Assembly: GCF_022346885.1 (NCBI RefSeq)
Contig: NZ_JAKRNK010000014.1
Coordinates: 1-64,000 of the forward strand
DNA: 64,000 nucleotides
Reading direction: 5' to 3'
DNA from: Paenibacillus sp. ACRRX
Lineage (GTDB): Bacteria; Bacillota; Bacilli; Paenibacillales; Paenibacillaceae
Under the pieces are notes generated by a model. That model was not told the DNA's origin. It saw only the letters and a list, made by a program, of their open reading frames with translations, and searched no databases. The translations under genes were made by a program, and so were the position numbers. How positions within the stretch are numbered: position 1 is the stretch's first letter; every line of letters begins with the position of its first letter. Of this stretch, positions 56,811 to 64,000 are shown in pieces.

Positions 56811-57065
56811 ATGATGAAGTCCACAGGTATCGTTCGTAAAGTCGACGAGCTAGGCCGTGTCGTGATTCCGATTGAACTTCGCCGTACACTTGGCATCGGA
56901 GAAAAAGACGCGCTTGAGATCTATGTAGATGGCGAACGCATTATGCTTAAAAAATACGAGCCAGCATGTATTTTCTGCGGCAACGCTGAGAACGTTACAT
57001 ACTTCAAAGGAAAAATTGTTTGTCACGAATGTATCTCAGAAATTCCACAACCTGTGACAAAATAA
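56811..57065 (+). CDS. abrB: Transition-state regulator AbrB
   Basis: The only plus-strand gene in the window. Residues 1-50 (STGIVRKVDELGRVVIPIEL, RRTLGIGEKDALEIYVD) are the AbrB DNA-binding swapped hairpin. The C-terminal half differs from B. subtilis AbrB: it has CIFCGN and CHEC, a CxxC-x17-CxxC arrangement suggesting a zinc ribbon, in place of the multimerisation tail. 84 aa. ATG at 56811 or 56814, 9-12 nt from AGAGGAG. Divergent from the HD-domain gene. Confidence 0.95.
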   Translation: MMKSTGIVRKVDELGRVVIPIELRRTLGIGEKDALEIYVDGERIMLKKYEPACIFCGNAENVTYFKGKIVCHECISEIPQPVTK

Positions 57066-57132
57066 GAAAAGTAGGTTATAATAGGCTTACTTACATATGT
57101 TAATTCTAACCTTTTTCATATCTTCCTTGACG

Positions 57133-57172
57133 CCTTCATGGTTACTGAACCCAACCATGAAGGTATTTTTTT
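57133..57172 (+). terminator. Rho-independent terminator of abrB
   Basis: CCTTCATGGTT / AACCATGAAGG perfect stem with TATTTTTTT tail on the plus strand, 67 bp after abrB. The remaining 110 bp to the rsmI stop hold nothing recognisable. Confidence 0.95.
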
Positions 57173-57283
57173 GCCCCAAATTATTCATTTGGTTCACCTG
57201 ACAGGTGCTGCTACAGTAAAATCAATCCCTTACGCACCAAATCTGCACAAACTTTAGCCAAATTAATAAGTTCTAGGACTCGC

Positions 57284-58192
57284 CTAGACATCAGCTTCTG
57301 TTGCTAGCAAAGCTTGATAGATATCACGTTTGGATATACCTCGATCTTTAGCTGCCAGTTTCATGGCTTCTTTACGTGCAGCTCCTTCACTTTCTTCGTA
57401 ATGACTAACATGTTCCTCGATCGTTAACGACTGCCACCACGCCATATCTGGGTTAGCCAGTAGTCTATCTTCTGTTACCCCCTCTACAAGAATACAACAT
57501 TCCCCTAGCGGTGCCTGATCATTCAAATGCCGCAGACAATCCCCGACGCTTCCACGAACAAATTGCTCATAACGTTTAGTTAATTCTCGGGCTAAGACGA
57601 TCTGTCTATCTCCCAGAACTTCCTCAATCCGCTCTAATGTCTTAATGACGCGATGCGGAGACTCGTAGAACATAAGGGTGCAGCGTTCATGTCGAAGTTG
57701 AAGGAGCACTTCATCAATTCTTTTACGTTCACGCGGCAAGAAACCTATAAACATAAAACGATCTGTCGCCAGCCCGGATGCAATCAATGCACTTAACGCT
57801 GCATTGGCACCAGGGATCGGTATTACGTTCAGGCCTGCTTCAATGGCAAGTTGGACTAAGTCCATACCCGGATCGGATATAGCTGGTAGACCTGCATCAC
57901 TAACAATTGCGATACGATGCCCTTCCAGCATAAAACGGACAAGCTCCGGTCCGCTTGCACGCTTATTGTGTTCATGATAACTGAACAGCTTCTTGCCTTG
58001 AATATCAAAATGGCTCAACAGCTTTCTTGATTCTCTCGTATCCTCTGCGGCAATAATATCTACCTCTTTAAGAATACGTACCGCACGAAAAGTCATATCC
58101 TCTAAATTTCCAATAGGTGTCGCGACTAGATAAAGACAGCCTCGACCATCATCTGAATTCGCATAGCTGTTCTGTATATGAAATTCCATCAT
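57284..58192 (-). CDS. rsmI: 16S rRNA 2'-O-ribose C1402 methyltransferase
   Basis: 302 aa tetrapyrrole-methylase-fold enzyme. YLVATPIGNLEDMTFRAVRIL, AAEDTRESRKLL, and VSDAGLPAISDPGMDLV are the RsmI marks. The start ATG 58192 (or 58189) is 9 nt from GAGGA and 1 bp after the stop of the upstream methyltransferase gene; ATG 58201 abuts the ribosome site. In B. subtilis yazA lies between these genes; it is missing here. Confidence 0.95.
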   Translation of the reverse strand: MMEFHIQNSYANSDDGRGCLYLVATPIGNLEDMTFRAVRILKEVDIIAAEDTRESRKLLSHFDIQGKKLFSYHEHNKRASGPELVRFMLEGHRIAIVSDAGLPAISDPGMDLVQLAIEAGLNVIPIPGANAALSALIASGLATDRFMFIGFLPRERKRIDEVLLQLRHERCTLMFYESPHRVIKTLERIEEVLGDRQIVLARELTKRYEQFVRGSVGDCLRHLNDQAPLGECCILVEGVTEDRLLANPDMAWWQSLTIEEHVSHYEESEGAARKEAMKLAAKDRGISKRDIYQALLATEADV

Positions 58193-58193
58193 G

Positions 58194-58952
58194 TTATTCA
58201 TTCCTCAATTCCGACTTCGCGCCGTAGTAAATATGCATGAGTTCTTCACAGTAGGTGTTGTCTTCATTATAAACGATTAAAGGCGGCATCAAACGTACTT
58301 CAGGCTTTCCATTCCGTGCGGCTTCAATAAGTACCATATTTGCCTCTGATCCAGCCTTCGGATGTACAAAACGAATACGTTTCGGTTCGAGTCGATAGGT
58401 TCTCATTAACGCCATCATATCTACCAGTCGTGACGGACGATGTACCATTGACAGCTTACCACCAACCTTTAACAATCTCGCGCATGCGGCTATTACATCT
58501 TCCAACGTACATCCTATCTCATGACGAGCCATTGCTTTATGTTCGTTCTCCTTCAAATCACCTGACGCAACTGACATATATGGAGGATTAACGGTTATCG
58601 CATCATAAAGATTTTGATCCCCAACAAGCCTTAAGGTCTTGAGGTCCCCCTCCATAATCTTAATCTGTCCAGTAAGTCCGTTTATTTCTACACTACGTTG
58701 AGCCATATCAGCTAGTCTGGGCTGTATTTCAATGCCGTCAATGTGTGCTTTCGTCCGAGTCGTTAACAATAACGGGATAGCTCCATTTCCTGTACATAAA
58801 TCAAGAATACGCCCCCTAACAGGTACTGCAGCAAATCGGGCTAATAGAACAGCATCCAAAGAGAAGCTGAATACTTCGTCGCTCTGAATAATACGTAAAT
58901 CATGCGTTAACAAATCATCCAGACGCTCGGAAGGATGTAAGGTTACATTCAT
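58194..58952 (-). CDS. yabB: NPPY-type SAM-dependent methyltransferase (YabB / TrmN6-like)
   Basis: 252 aa Rossmann methyltransferase. SAM motif ILDLCTGNGAIPLLL, catalytic VNPPYMSVA. N6-adenine methylation of tRNA-Val (A37) is the activity of the E. coli relative; substrate here is inferred. ATG behind AAAGGAG. Pairs with rsmI; both modify RNA. Confidence 0.9.
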   Translation of the reverse strand: MNVTLHPSERLDDLLTHDLRIIQSDEVFSFSLDAVLLARFAAVPVRGRILDLCTGNGAIPLLLTTRTKAHIDGIEIQPRLADMAQRSVEINGLTGQIKIMEGDLKTLRLVGDQNLYDAITVNPPYMSVASGDLKENEHKAMARHEIGCTLEDVIAACARLLKVGGKLSMVHRPSRLVDMMALMRTYRLEPKRIRFVHPKAGSEANMVLIEAARNGKPEVRLMPPLIVYNEDNTYCEELMHIYYGAKSELRNE

Positions 58953-59001
58953 GTGTGCAGGTATCTCCTTTGTTCCGATATCAATATGTGTATATGAGAA
59001 A

Positions 59002-59038
59002 GCCGTAGGGAGGAATGTAAGATTCCATCACCTACGGC
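59002..59038 (-). terminator. Terminator after yabA
   Basis: GCCGTAGG / CCTACGGC stem with an inner GGAATC/CATTCC pair, followed by TTTCTC on the minus strand, 6 bp after yabA. It closes the tmk-darA-yaaR-holB-ricT-yabA unit. Confidence 0.85.
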
Positions 59039-59043
59039 ACCGG

Positions 59044-59430
59044 TTATTTATTGAGGAAGGACAAACAGAATAAGCAGTCGCCTTCCGTACGCAAATGACC
59101 ATAATATACGTTGCAAATATGAAATCCTTCATGGTACAAGCGTGCCAAATTGTCGTAGCCTTCACCAACTAAATTGGCTTTTGCCTCCGCTTCGTCCAAA
59201 GGAATATCAGCTGCGGGTGCAGATTCCCCGGTTGGAACGGAAGCTGTCTGGTCTTGCTCATGATGCTCAAGCTGCAGAACTTTGCGCAGTTGCTGATTCT
59301 CCATCAACAGACGCTGGTTCTCTTCCAGCAGCTCCTTCACGATCAGCTTCAGTGCACCGACTTCTTGATGAAGGTTACCCATATTCGTTTCTAGACCATG
59401 AATTTGTGTAAAAATATCTCTCTTCTCCAA
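59044..59430 (-). CDS. yabA: Replication initiation control protein YabA
   Basis: Binds DnaA and DnaN and limits re-initiation. N-terminal leucine-zipper coiled coil (about residues 15-55, [20 protein letters not shown]) and a C-terminal zinc domain with HICNVYYG and CLFC. TTG start at 59430, 7 nt from GGGG; 128 aa vs 119 in B. subtilis. Same unit as holB and ricT. Confidence 0.94.
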   Translation of the reverse strand: MEKRDIFTQIHGLETNMGNLHQEVGALKLIVKELLEENQRLLMENQQLRKVLQLEHHEQDQTASVPTGESAPAADIPLDEAEAKANLVGEGYDNLARLYHEGFHICNVYYGHLRTEGDCLFCLSFLNK

Positions 59431-59468
59431 GTTCCCACCCCAGAGTATCATACAGATGTCCTACAACA

Positions 59469-60269
59469 TTACTTCACGACCACATCGTCAAATAATAGTT
59501 CCTTCACTTTCCCAACTTCGAACAGCTGCACATGTACTTTTCGTTCACCAGCATTCAAGCCGACTACTTTACCTTCTCCTAACGAGGTTACAACCAATCT
59601 GCCGACAGCAGGTAGTTCTTCCTTCGCACTTTCATAGTTATCATGCTCATACTTCAAGCAACACATGAGACGACCACACAAACCGGAAATCTTGGTAGGA
59701 TTTAATGATAAGTTCTGGTCTTTTGCCATTTTGATGGATACCGGTTCAAAATCACCTAACCATGAGGAACAGCAGAGCACACGTCCACAAGGCCCTATTC
59801 CGCCAAGCATCTTTGCCTCATCACGTACACCGATCTGTCTTAGCTCAATGCGGGTACGGAATACGCTCGCTAGGTCCTTAACCAATTCCCGGAAGTCAAC
59901 TCTGCCTTCCGCAGTAAAGTAGAAAATGATCTTGTTCCGATCAAACGTATATTCGACATCAACCAACTTCATCCTTAACTGGTGTGTTTTAATCTTCTCT
60001 AAGCATGTACCAAATGCATCCTTTGCTGCCTGGCGGTTCGACTCCACCAGTTGCCCATCTACATCCGTCGCTACCCGGATGACCTTCTTTAATGGAAGTA
60101 CCACATCGTTCTCGCCGACCGTCTTCGGACCGATGACGACTTTGCCGTACTCGATGCCGCGCGCCGTTTCGACGATCACATGCTGGTCCTTCTGGACCGG
60201 CCATTCGACCGGGTCGAAATAATAAATTTTGCCCGCTCTTTTAAAACGGACGCCGACCACATTATACAA
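59469..60269 (-). CDS. ricT: PSP1-domain protein RicT (YaaT)
   Basis: Component of the RicA-RicF-RicT complex, which carries Fe-S clusters and controls RNase Y-dependent mRNA processing, biofilm formation and sporulation phosphorelay in B. subtilis. 266 aa. The C-terminal PSP1 domain has cysteines in GPCGRVLCCSSWLG and GLCGRLMCCLKYE. TTG start at 60269 behind AAGGAGG, overlapping no other gene; holB stops 1 bp before. Confidence 0.94.
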   Translation of the reverse strand: MYNVVGVRFKRAGKIYYFDPVEWPVQKDQHVIVETARGIEYGKVVIGPKTVGENDVVLPLKKVIRVATDVDGQLVESNRQAAKDAFGTCLEKIKTHQLRMKLVDVEYTFDRNKIIFYFTAEGRVDFRELVKDLASVFRTRIELRQIGVRDEAKMLGGIGPCGRVLCCSSWLGDFEPVSIKMAKDQNLSLNPTKISGLCGRLMCCLKYEHDNYESAKEELPAVGRLVVTSLGEGKVVGLNAGERKVHVQLFEVGKVKELLFDDVVVK

Positions 60270-61250
60270 TCAAGTACCTCCTTGCATCCCAACCAGAAAC
60301 TGCTCAAACACTAGCTGCGGGTTTACGTTAGCGCGTACCCGCTTCTGCGCTTCCGCCGCAGCTTCCATGCACCGAATCCATCCATCGGCTGTTCTCGTCC
60401 ACGCAATCTTGCCCATTAGTTCGAGCTGATCTTGAAATACGAGGCTGTCCTGTCGGTTCAATTGGTAATACAACATATCTCGAAACCAGAGATGAAACAA
60501 TCGGAACAACATGTCCGAATGTTCCGCAAGCTCCGTCTTGAATACTTTCTGCTGTGCTAGTAGGAGTGCTGAGGACAGTCGTACCCCGCACTCCTTCCCT
60601 AATTGTAACATTACGTTTCTCAATTCTGCAAACCAATTCTGTTGGCATAAATGCCTGCTGGCATCCAATCCGTTTACCAATTGAACGGCAACACGTGCAA
60701 GTGTAGACACACTACCTTCTTCAACCAGCTTATGATAAATTTGCTCAGGATTCGTAGGCGTAAATGGCACCCACTGTGAACGTGAAATAATCGTCGGAAG
60801 CATAGCTTGTCCATTATCTGCAATTAGAATCGCAATTGAGGGGCTCGTTGGCTCTTCCAAAAATTTAAGCAGACTGTTTGCCGCTTGCACCGTCATTTTG
60901 TCAGCCTGCTCCATAATGTATATTTTCCGTCCCGACGGGTGAGTACGATATGAAAATTCGCGCTGCAGATCACGAATCTGATCAATCTTGATCGATTGCC
61001 CTTCCGGCACGATCATATGCACGTCCGGATGGTTGCCGTGATCAATCTTGCGGCAGGACAAACATTCATCACAGGAATCTTCCTTCATACGCTCACAGAA
61101 CATAGCTTTTGCCAAAGTTATTGCCGTCTGAACACGTCCTGTACCCCGAGGCCCGCTGAATAAGTAAGCATGTGAGACTTTGTCGGCTCGAAGGCCATGC
61201 TGCAAGATCGCCTTAGCCCTTTCCTGACCAAGGATATGCTCAAATGACAT
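60270..61250 (-). CDS. holB: DNA polymerase III subunit delta'
   Basis: Clamp-loader subunit. AAA+ fold with zinc module CDECLSCRKIDHGNHPD. The P-loop position reads GPRGTGRVQT (arginine in place of lysine); delta' is not an ATPase, so loss is tolerated. 326 aa, close to B. subtilis 329. ATG 61250. Confidence 0.93.
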   Translation of the reverse strand: MSFEHILGQERAKAILQHGLRADKVSHAYLFSGPRGTGRVQTAITLAKAMFCERMKEDSCDECLSCRKIDHGNHPDVHMIVPEGQSIKIDQIRDLQREFSYRTHPSGRKIYIMEQADKMTVQAANSLLKFLEEPTSPSIAILIADNGQAMLPTIISRSQWVPFTPTNPEQIYHKLVEEGSVSTLARVAVQLVNGLDASRHLCQQNWFAELRNVMLQLGKECGVRLSSALLLAQQKVFKTELAEHSDMLFRLFHLWFRDMLYYQLNRQDSLVFQDQLELMGKIAWTRTADGWIRCMEAAAEAQKRVRANVNPQLVFEQFLVGMQGGT

Positions 61251-61296
61251 CTGGTATGATCCTTTCTAATAACCTGCTACCTCTCAGCATAGGTTG

Positions 61297-61740
61297 TTAA
61301 AATGTCAAGTTTATCAACATGCCACGTATTTCACCGACTTTGTTTAGCATGTCAATCTTACCCTCTTCGCTCTGGAGTAATTCGTCAGCTAATTCCAACA
61401 AAGCGGTATCTATCTCTTCCACCAATCGATATCGTTTACTGCGACCGCGTCTGTCCCATCCTCTTGCATCCCGGATTGCGACACCACGTCGAACGGTATC
61501 CTCCAAAAATCGCTTAACCATCGTCTTGTATAAACGTAATTCACGTACGGTCATTGACTTCGATAACCGCTCGCCTTGTTTGTATATATCCTGCAGCCTC
61601 TGCTGCATCTCTTCATTAGAGGAACGTCCATCCTGCTGCTGCATCATATCCGCGAATGACTTCGTGGTGACAGGCTTAGCCACAGGGTCGCCAAGACGTA
61701 CATCTTTACCAAAAGGGCGAAAGCCCGGGTTAATCTTCAC
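61297..61740 (-). CDS. yaaR: DUF327 protein YaaR
   Basis: 147 aa, mostly helical and charged. ITLADMMQQQDGRSSN... leads into QRLQDIYKQGERLSKSMTVREL and RRGVAIRDARGWDRRGRSKRYRLVEEID, the YaaR family core. Function unknown. GTG start behind GGGTG. Position between darA and holB is as in B. subtilis. Confidence 0.9.
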   Translation of the reverse strand: MKINPGFRPFGKDVRLGDPVAKPVTTKSFADMMQQQDGRSSNEEMQQRLQDIYKQGERLSKSMTVRELRLYKTMVKRFLEDTVRRGVAIRDARGWDRRGRSKRYRLVEEIDTALLELADELLQSEEGKIDMLNKVGEIRGMLINLTF

Positions 61741-61756
61741 CTTTCATCACCCTAAC

Positions 61757-62122
<366 letters not shown>

Positions 62123-62138
62123 TTAATCTAATTATACA

Positions 62139-62783
62139 TCATTTCCCCATCATCCTCGTGCGTTGCTGTAAATTCTCCATCATATGCGAGACAATGGCCT
62201 CTGGTGCCTGTGCAGCATCGATACGAACAATGCGATCTGGATGACGCTGAGCAATGATTTGATACCCTTCCTGCACTTTATAGTGAAAGGACAATGCCTC
62301 TTGATCCAATCGATTTACTTCCCGCAATTGGTTTGCTTCGATACGTCGTAAGCCTACATCAGGGGCAATGTCCAACCAATAAGTAACATCTGGCATCACA
62401 GCCTGTACTGCAAACTGATTAATTCTCCAGACGGCATCAATTCCTAAGCCGCGGGCATAGCCTTGATACGCTAAACTGCTATCTACAAAGCGGTCACTAA
62501 TAACGATTACCCCATTTTCCAATGCAGGTATCACCTTCTCGACCAAATGCTGCCTTCGCGCTGCTGCATATAAGAGCGCTTCTGTATGGGGGTCCATCTC
62601 CGTATACTCAGTATTCAGAATAACTTCGCGGATACGCTCTGCAATTCGAATACCGCCTGGTTCACGTGTGACCAGCACCTTGTACCCTTTTGCTTCCAAC
62701 TCACGCTGCAGCAAAACAATCGAAGTCGACTTTCCGGCACCTTCGCCGCCCTCTAAAGATATAAACAAGCCTGGGTAGGCCAT
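62139..62783 (-). CDS. tmk: Thymidylate kinase
   Basis: dTMP to dTDP. P-loop [42 protein letters not shown]. 214 aa. The frame extends 82 codons upstream into the decarboxylase gene; ATG 62783 starts the typical N-terminus. AAGGGA is about 13 nt upstream, a wide spacing. Confidence 0.95.
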   Translation of the reverse strand: MAYPGLFISLEGGEGAGKSTSIVLLQRELEAKGYKVLVTREPGGIRIAERIREVILNTEYTEMDPHTEALLYAAARRQHLVEKVIPALENGVIVISDRFVDSSLAYQGYARGLGIDAVWRINQFAVQAVMPDVTYWLDIAPDVGLRRIEANQLREVNRLDQEALSFHYKVQEGYQIIAQRHPDRIVRIDAAQAPEAIVSHMMENLQQRTRMMGK

Positions 62784-62802
62784 TATAATCAACAATCCCT
62801 TC

Positions 62803-64000
62803 TTATTTCTCGTACACCAGCAGTGTCCGCAGCGTCTTATCCGAGGCATCCTGACACTTCGCTCCCGCCTCAGATAATTGCTGTAATAACTTAATATGCG
62901 CAGCTGATATCGTTTCCCCGGCATATAAAAGCGGTATACCTGGGGGATATGGGACAACAGCCTCTGCCGCATCATAACCTGCTGCTTCACTTGTGTCAAT
63001 AAATCGAACCTGACGCTGATCAAGGTCAAAAATGGAAAAAGCGATTGGTTCAGCTATTAAATCTTCCATTTGAGTAGCTTGGAGAGACAATTTTCGAATC
63101 GAGGCTGACTCTCTATCCTTGTGTCTACTATCTTTATGAGACCTTGTCTCTACCTCCCTCTTAATCTTAAGCTGATCCTCCAAATGCACCAGGGCTGCAG
63201 CCACTCTTTCCACTTCTGCTAACGTTGTGCCGAGCGTACACAATAACACAACATAGTTTAGATCAGCCATTTCCGCTACAATACCGTTCTCCCGCAAACG
63301 GTCAAGCAAATCATATCCTGTGCAATTGCCGTATCGCTCATATATGACCACTTTAAATGGATCAACCAATGGATGAGTAGACGATTGATCATTATCCTTA
63401 TCAACGCTGCGAACTGATTCCTTAGGTGATATACAACTGAACGTATTGGATCTCCCGATCCATGAACGCAAATATTCAACTGCTGCTAAACCCTCTGTAA
63501 AGGCTGCCGGACCACGTGTTTGTACATAATGTCGACTCATATCCAAAGATGCCATCAAAGGATACGAGGGACTAGAGCTTTGAATCATGGTCAACGCCTT
63601 CGCAAGACGTTTGCGGCATATACGAGCTCCTTGAACATGGAGCATGGCGCTCATTGTCATGCCAAGCAGCATCTTATGCGTGGACTGTACTACTAAATCT
63701 GCGCCTGCTTGCAGCGCAGACTTAGGGAGCTTCGGATGAAGCCCGTAGTGAGCCCCATGGGCTTCATCCACGATCAGCGGCAGCCCGTGCGCATGAACGG
63801 AATCCGCTATTGGAGTTAGGTCTACGCCCAATCCGTAGTAATTTGGATTGCACAGCACAACTGCCTTTGCTTCCGGGTAGCGTTGTACGGCCGCCGCTAT
63901 AGTCTCCTTCGATGGGGCAGTGAGTAATCCGCTGTCTTTATCCGCACAAGGACTGACAAAGATAGCACGAGCACCCGCCAGCATAAGCCCGTGAAGGACA
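62803..64000 (-). CDS. Orn/Lys/Arg decarboxylase family protein, 5' part missing (YaaO-like)
   Basis: Runs off the window at 64000; about 398 C-terminal residues are present. Fold-type I PLP enzyme: [10 protein letters not shown] and the Schiff-base lysine in STHKML, plus the C-terminal Orn/DC C-domain ([19 protein letters not shown]). Between these, about 150-220 residues in, lies a polar insert. Located before tmk, as yaaO in B. subtilis, where the substrate is arginine or lysine by annotation. Substrate not decided here. Confidence 0.88.
   Translation of the reverse strand, partial: VLHGLMLAGARAIFVSPCADKDSGLLTAPSKETIAAAVQRYPEAKAVVLCNPNYYGLGVDLTPIADSVHAHGLPLIVDEAHGAHYGLHPKLPKSALQAGADLVVQSTHKMLLGMTMSAMLHVQGARICRKRLAKALTMIQSSSPSYPLMASLDMSRHYVQTRGPAAFTEGLAAVEYLRSWIGRSNTFSCISPKESVRSVDKDNDQSSTHPLVDPFKVVIYERYGNCTGYDLLDRLRENGIVAEMADLNYVVLLCTLGTTLAEVERVAAALVHLEDQLKIKREVETRSHKDSRHKDRESASIRKLSLQATQMEDLIAEPIAFSIFDLDQRQVRFIDTSEAAGYDAAEAVVPYPPGIPLLYAGETISAAHIKLLQQLSEAGAKCQDASDKTLRTLLVYEK

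Overview
The window is a continuous, gene-dense stretch of a spore-forming Bacillota chromosome, most likely a Paenibacillus-type member of the Bacillales. Every protein gene except abrB lies on the minus strand. The gene order is the mirror image of the region of the Bacillus subtilis chromosome between tmk and lysS/rrn, near the replication origin. Sporulation genes (spoIIE, spoVT, spoVG, yabG, yabP, yabQ, fin, sspF), dipicolinate-era regulators (abrB, spoVT) and matching promoter motifs for sigma-A, sigma-H, sigma-F/G, sigma-E and sigma-K plus Spo0A boxes support a sporulating organism. Many genes use GTG or TTG starts, and several starts given here are shorter than the longest open frame because a Shine-Dalgarno sequence, promoter or terminator decides them.

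Layout, reading the window left to right (transcription runs right to left). 1-480: 5' end of a 16S rRNA gene and its leader and promoter. 477-4088: lysS, greA, dusB. 4122-9326: folate/PABA operon pabB-pabA-pabC-folP-folB-folK-yazB-dusB. 9552-13492: cysK, a membrane-anchored foldase, hslO, coaX. 13497-16980: de novo NAD operon nadA-nadB-nadC, which runs into coaX. 17226-26308: ftsH, hpt, tilS, a Ser/Thr kinase, a VWA protein and spoIIE. 26882-28873: yabR, divIC, yabQ, yabP. 29002-31650: queC-queD-queE-queF under a preQ1-I riboswitch. 31882-36133: rqcP, HU, the MazG fusion protein yabN, and a MurJ/SpoVB-family flippase. 36418-42552: spoVT, a PrsA-like foldase, mfd, fin. 42617-49115: pth, prs, glmU, spoVG, ridA, purR, ispE, a possible 37-residue ORF, sspF. 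49381-53694: veg, yabG, rsmA, rnmV, and a G5/3D-domain protein behind a c-di-AMP (ydaO-type) riboswitch. 54373-56471: tatD and an HD-domain phosphohydrolase. 56811-57065: abrB, the only plus-strand gene. 57284-64000: rsmI, a NPPY methyltransferase, yabA, ricT, holB, yaaR, darA, tmk and a truncated Orn/Lys/Arg decarboxylase.

The genes serve a few coherent purposes: cofactor supply (folate, NAD, CoA, queuosine), translation and RNA upkeep (lysS, tilS, rsmA, rsmI, rnmV, pth, rqcP, dusB), DNA maintenance (mfd, HU, holB, tmk), envelope precursors (glmU, ispE, flippase) and sporulation control. c-di-AMP appears twice: as the ligand of the DarA protein and of the riboswitch in front of the 3D-domain gene.

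I did not find a mobile element, CRISPR array, prophage or clearly novel multigene system. The points most worth a second look are regulatory: two riboswitches with terminators, a 21-bp-spaced spoIIE promoter, tandem consensus veg promoters, a perfect 18-bp palindrome upstream of the cysK promoter, a hairpin over the yabS ribosome-binding site, a possible leader ORF before ispE, and synteny differences (HD protein where metS usually sits, inserted que and nad operons, no ctc or yazA). All family assignments are from reading the sequence; no database search was run.
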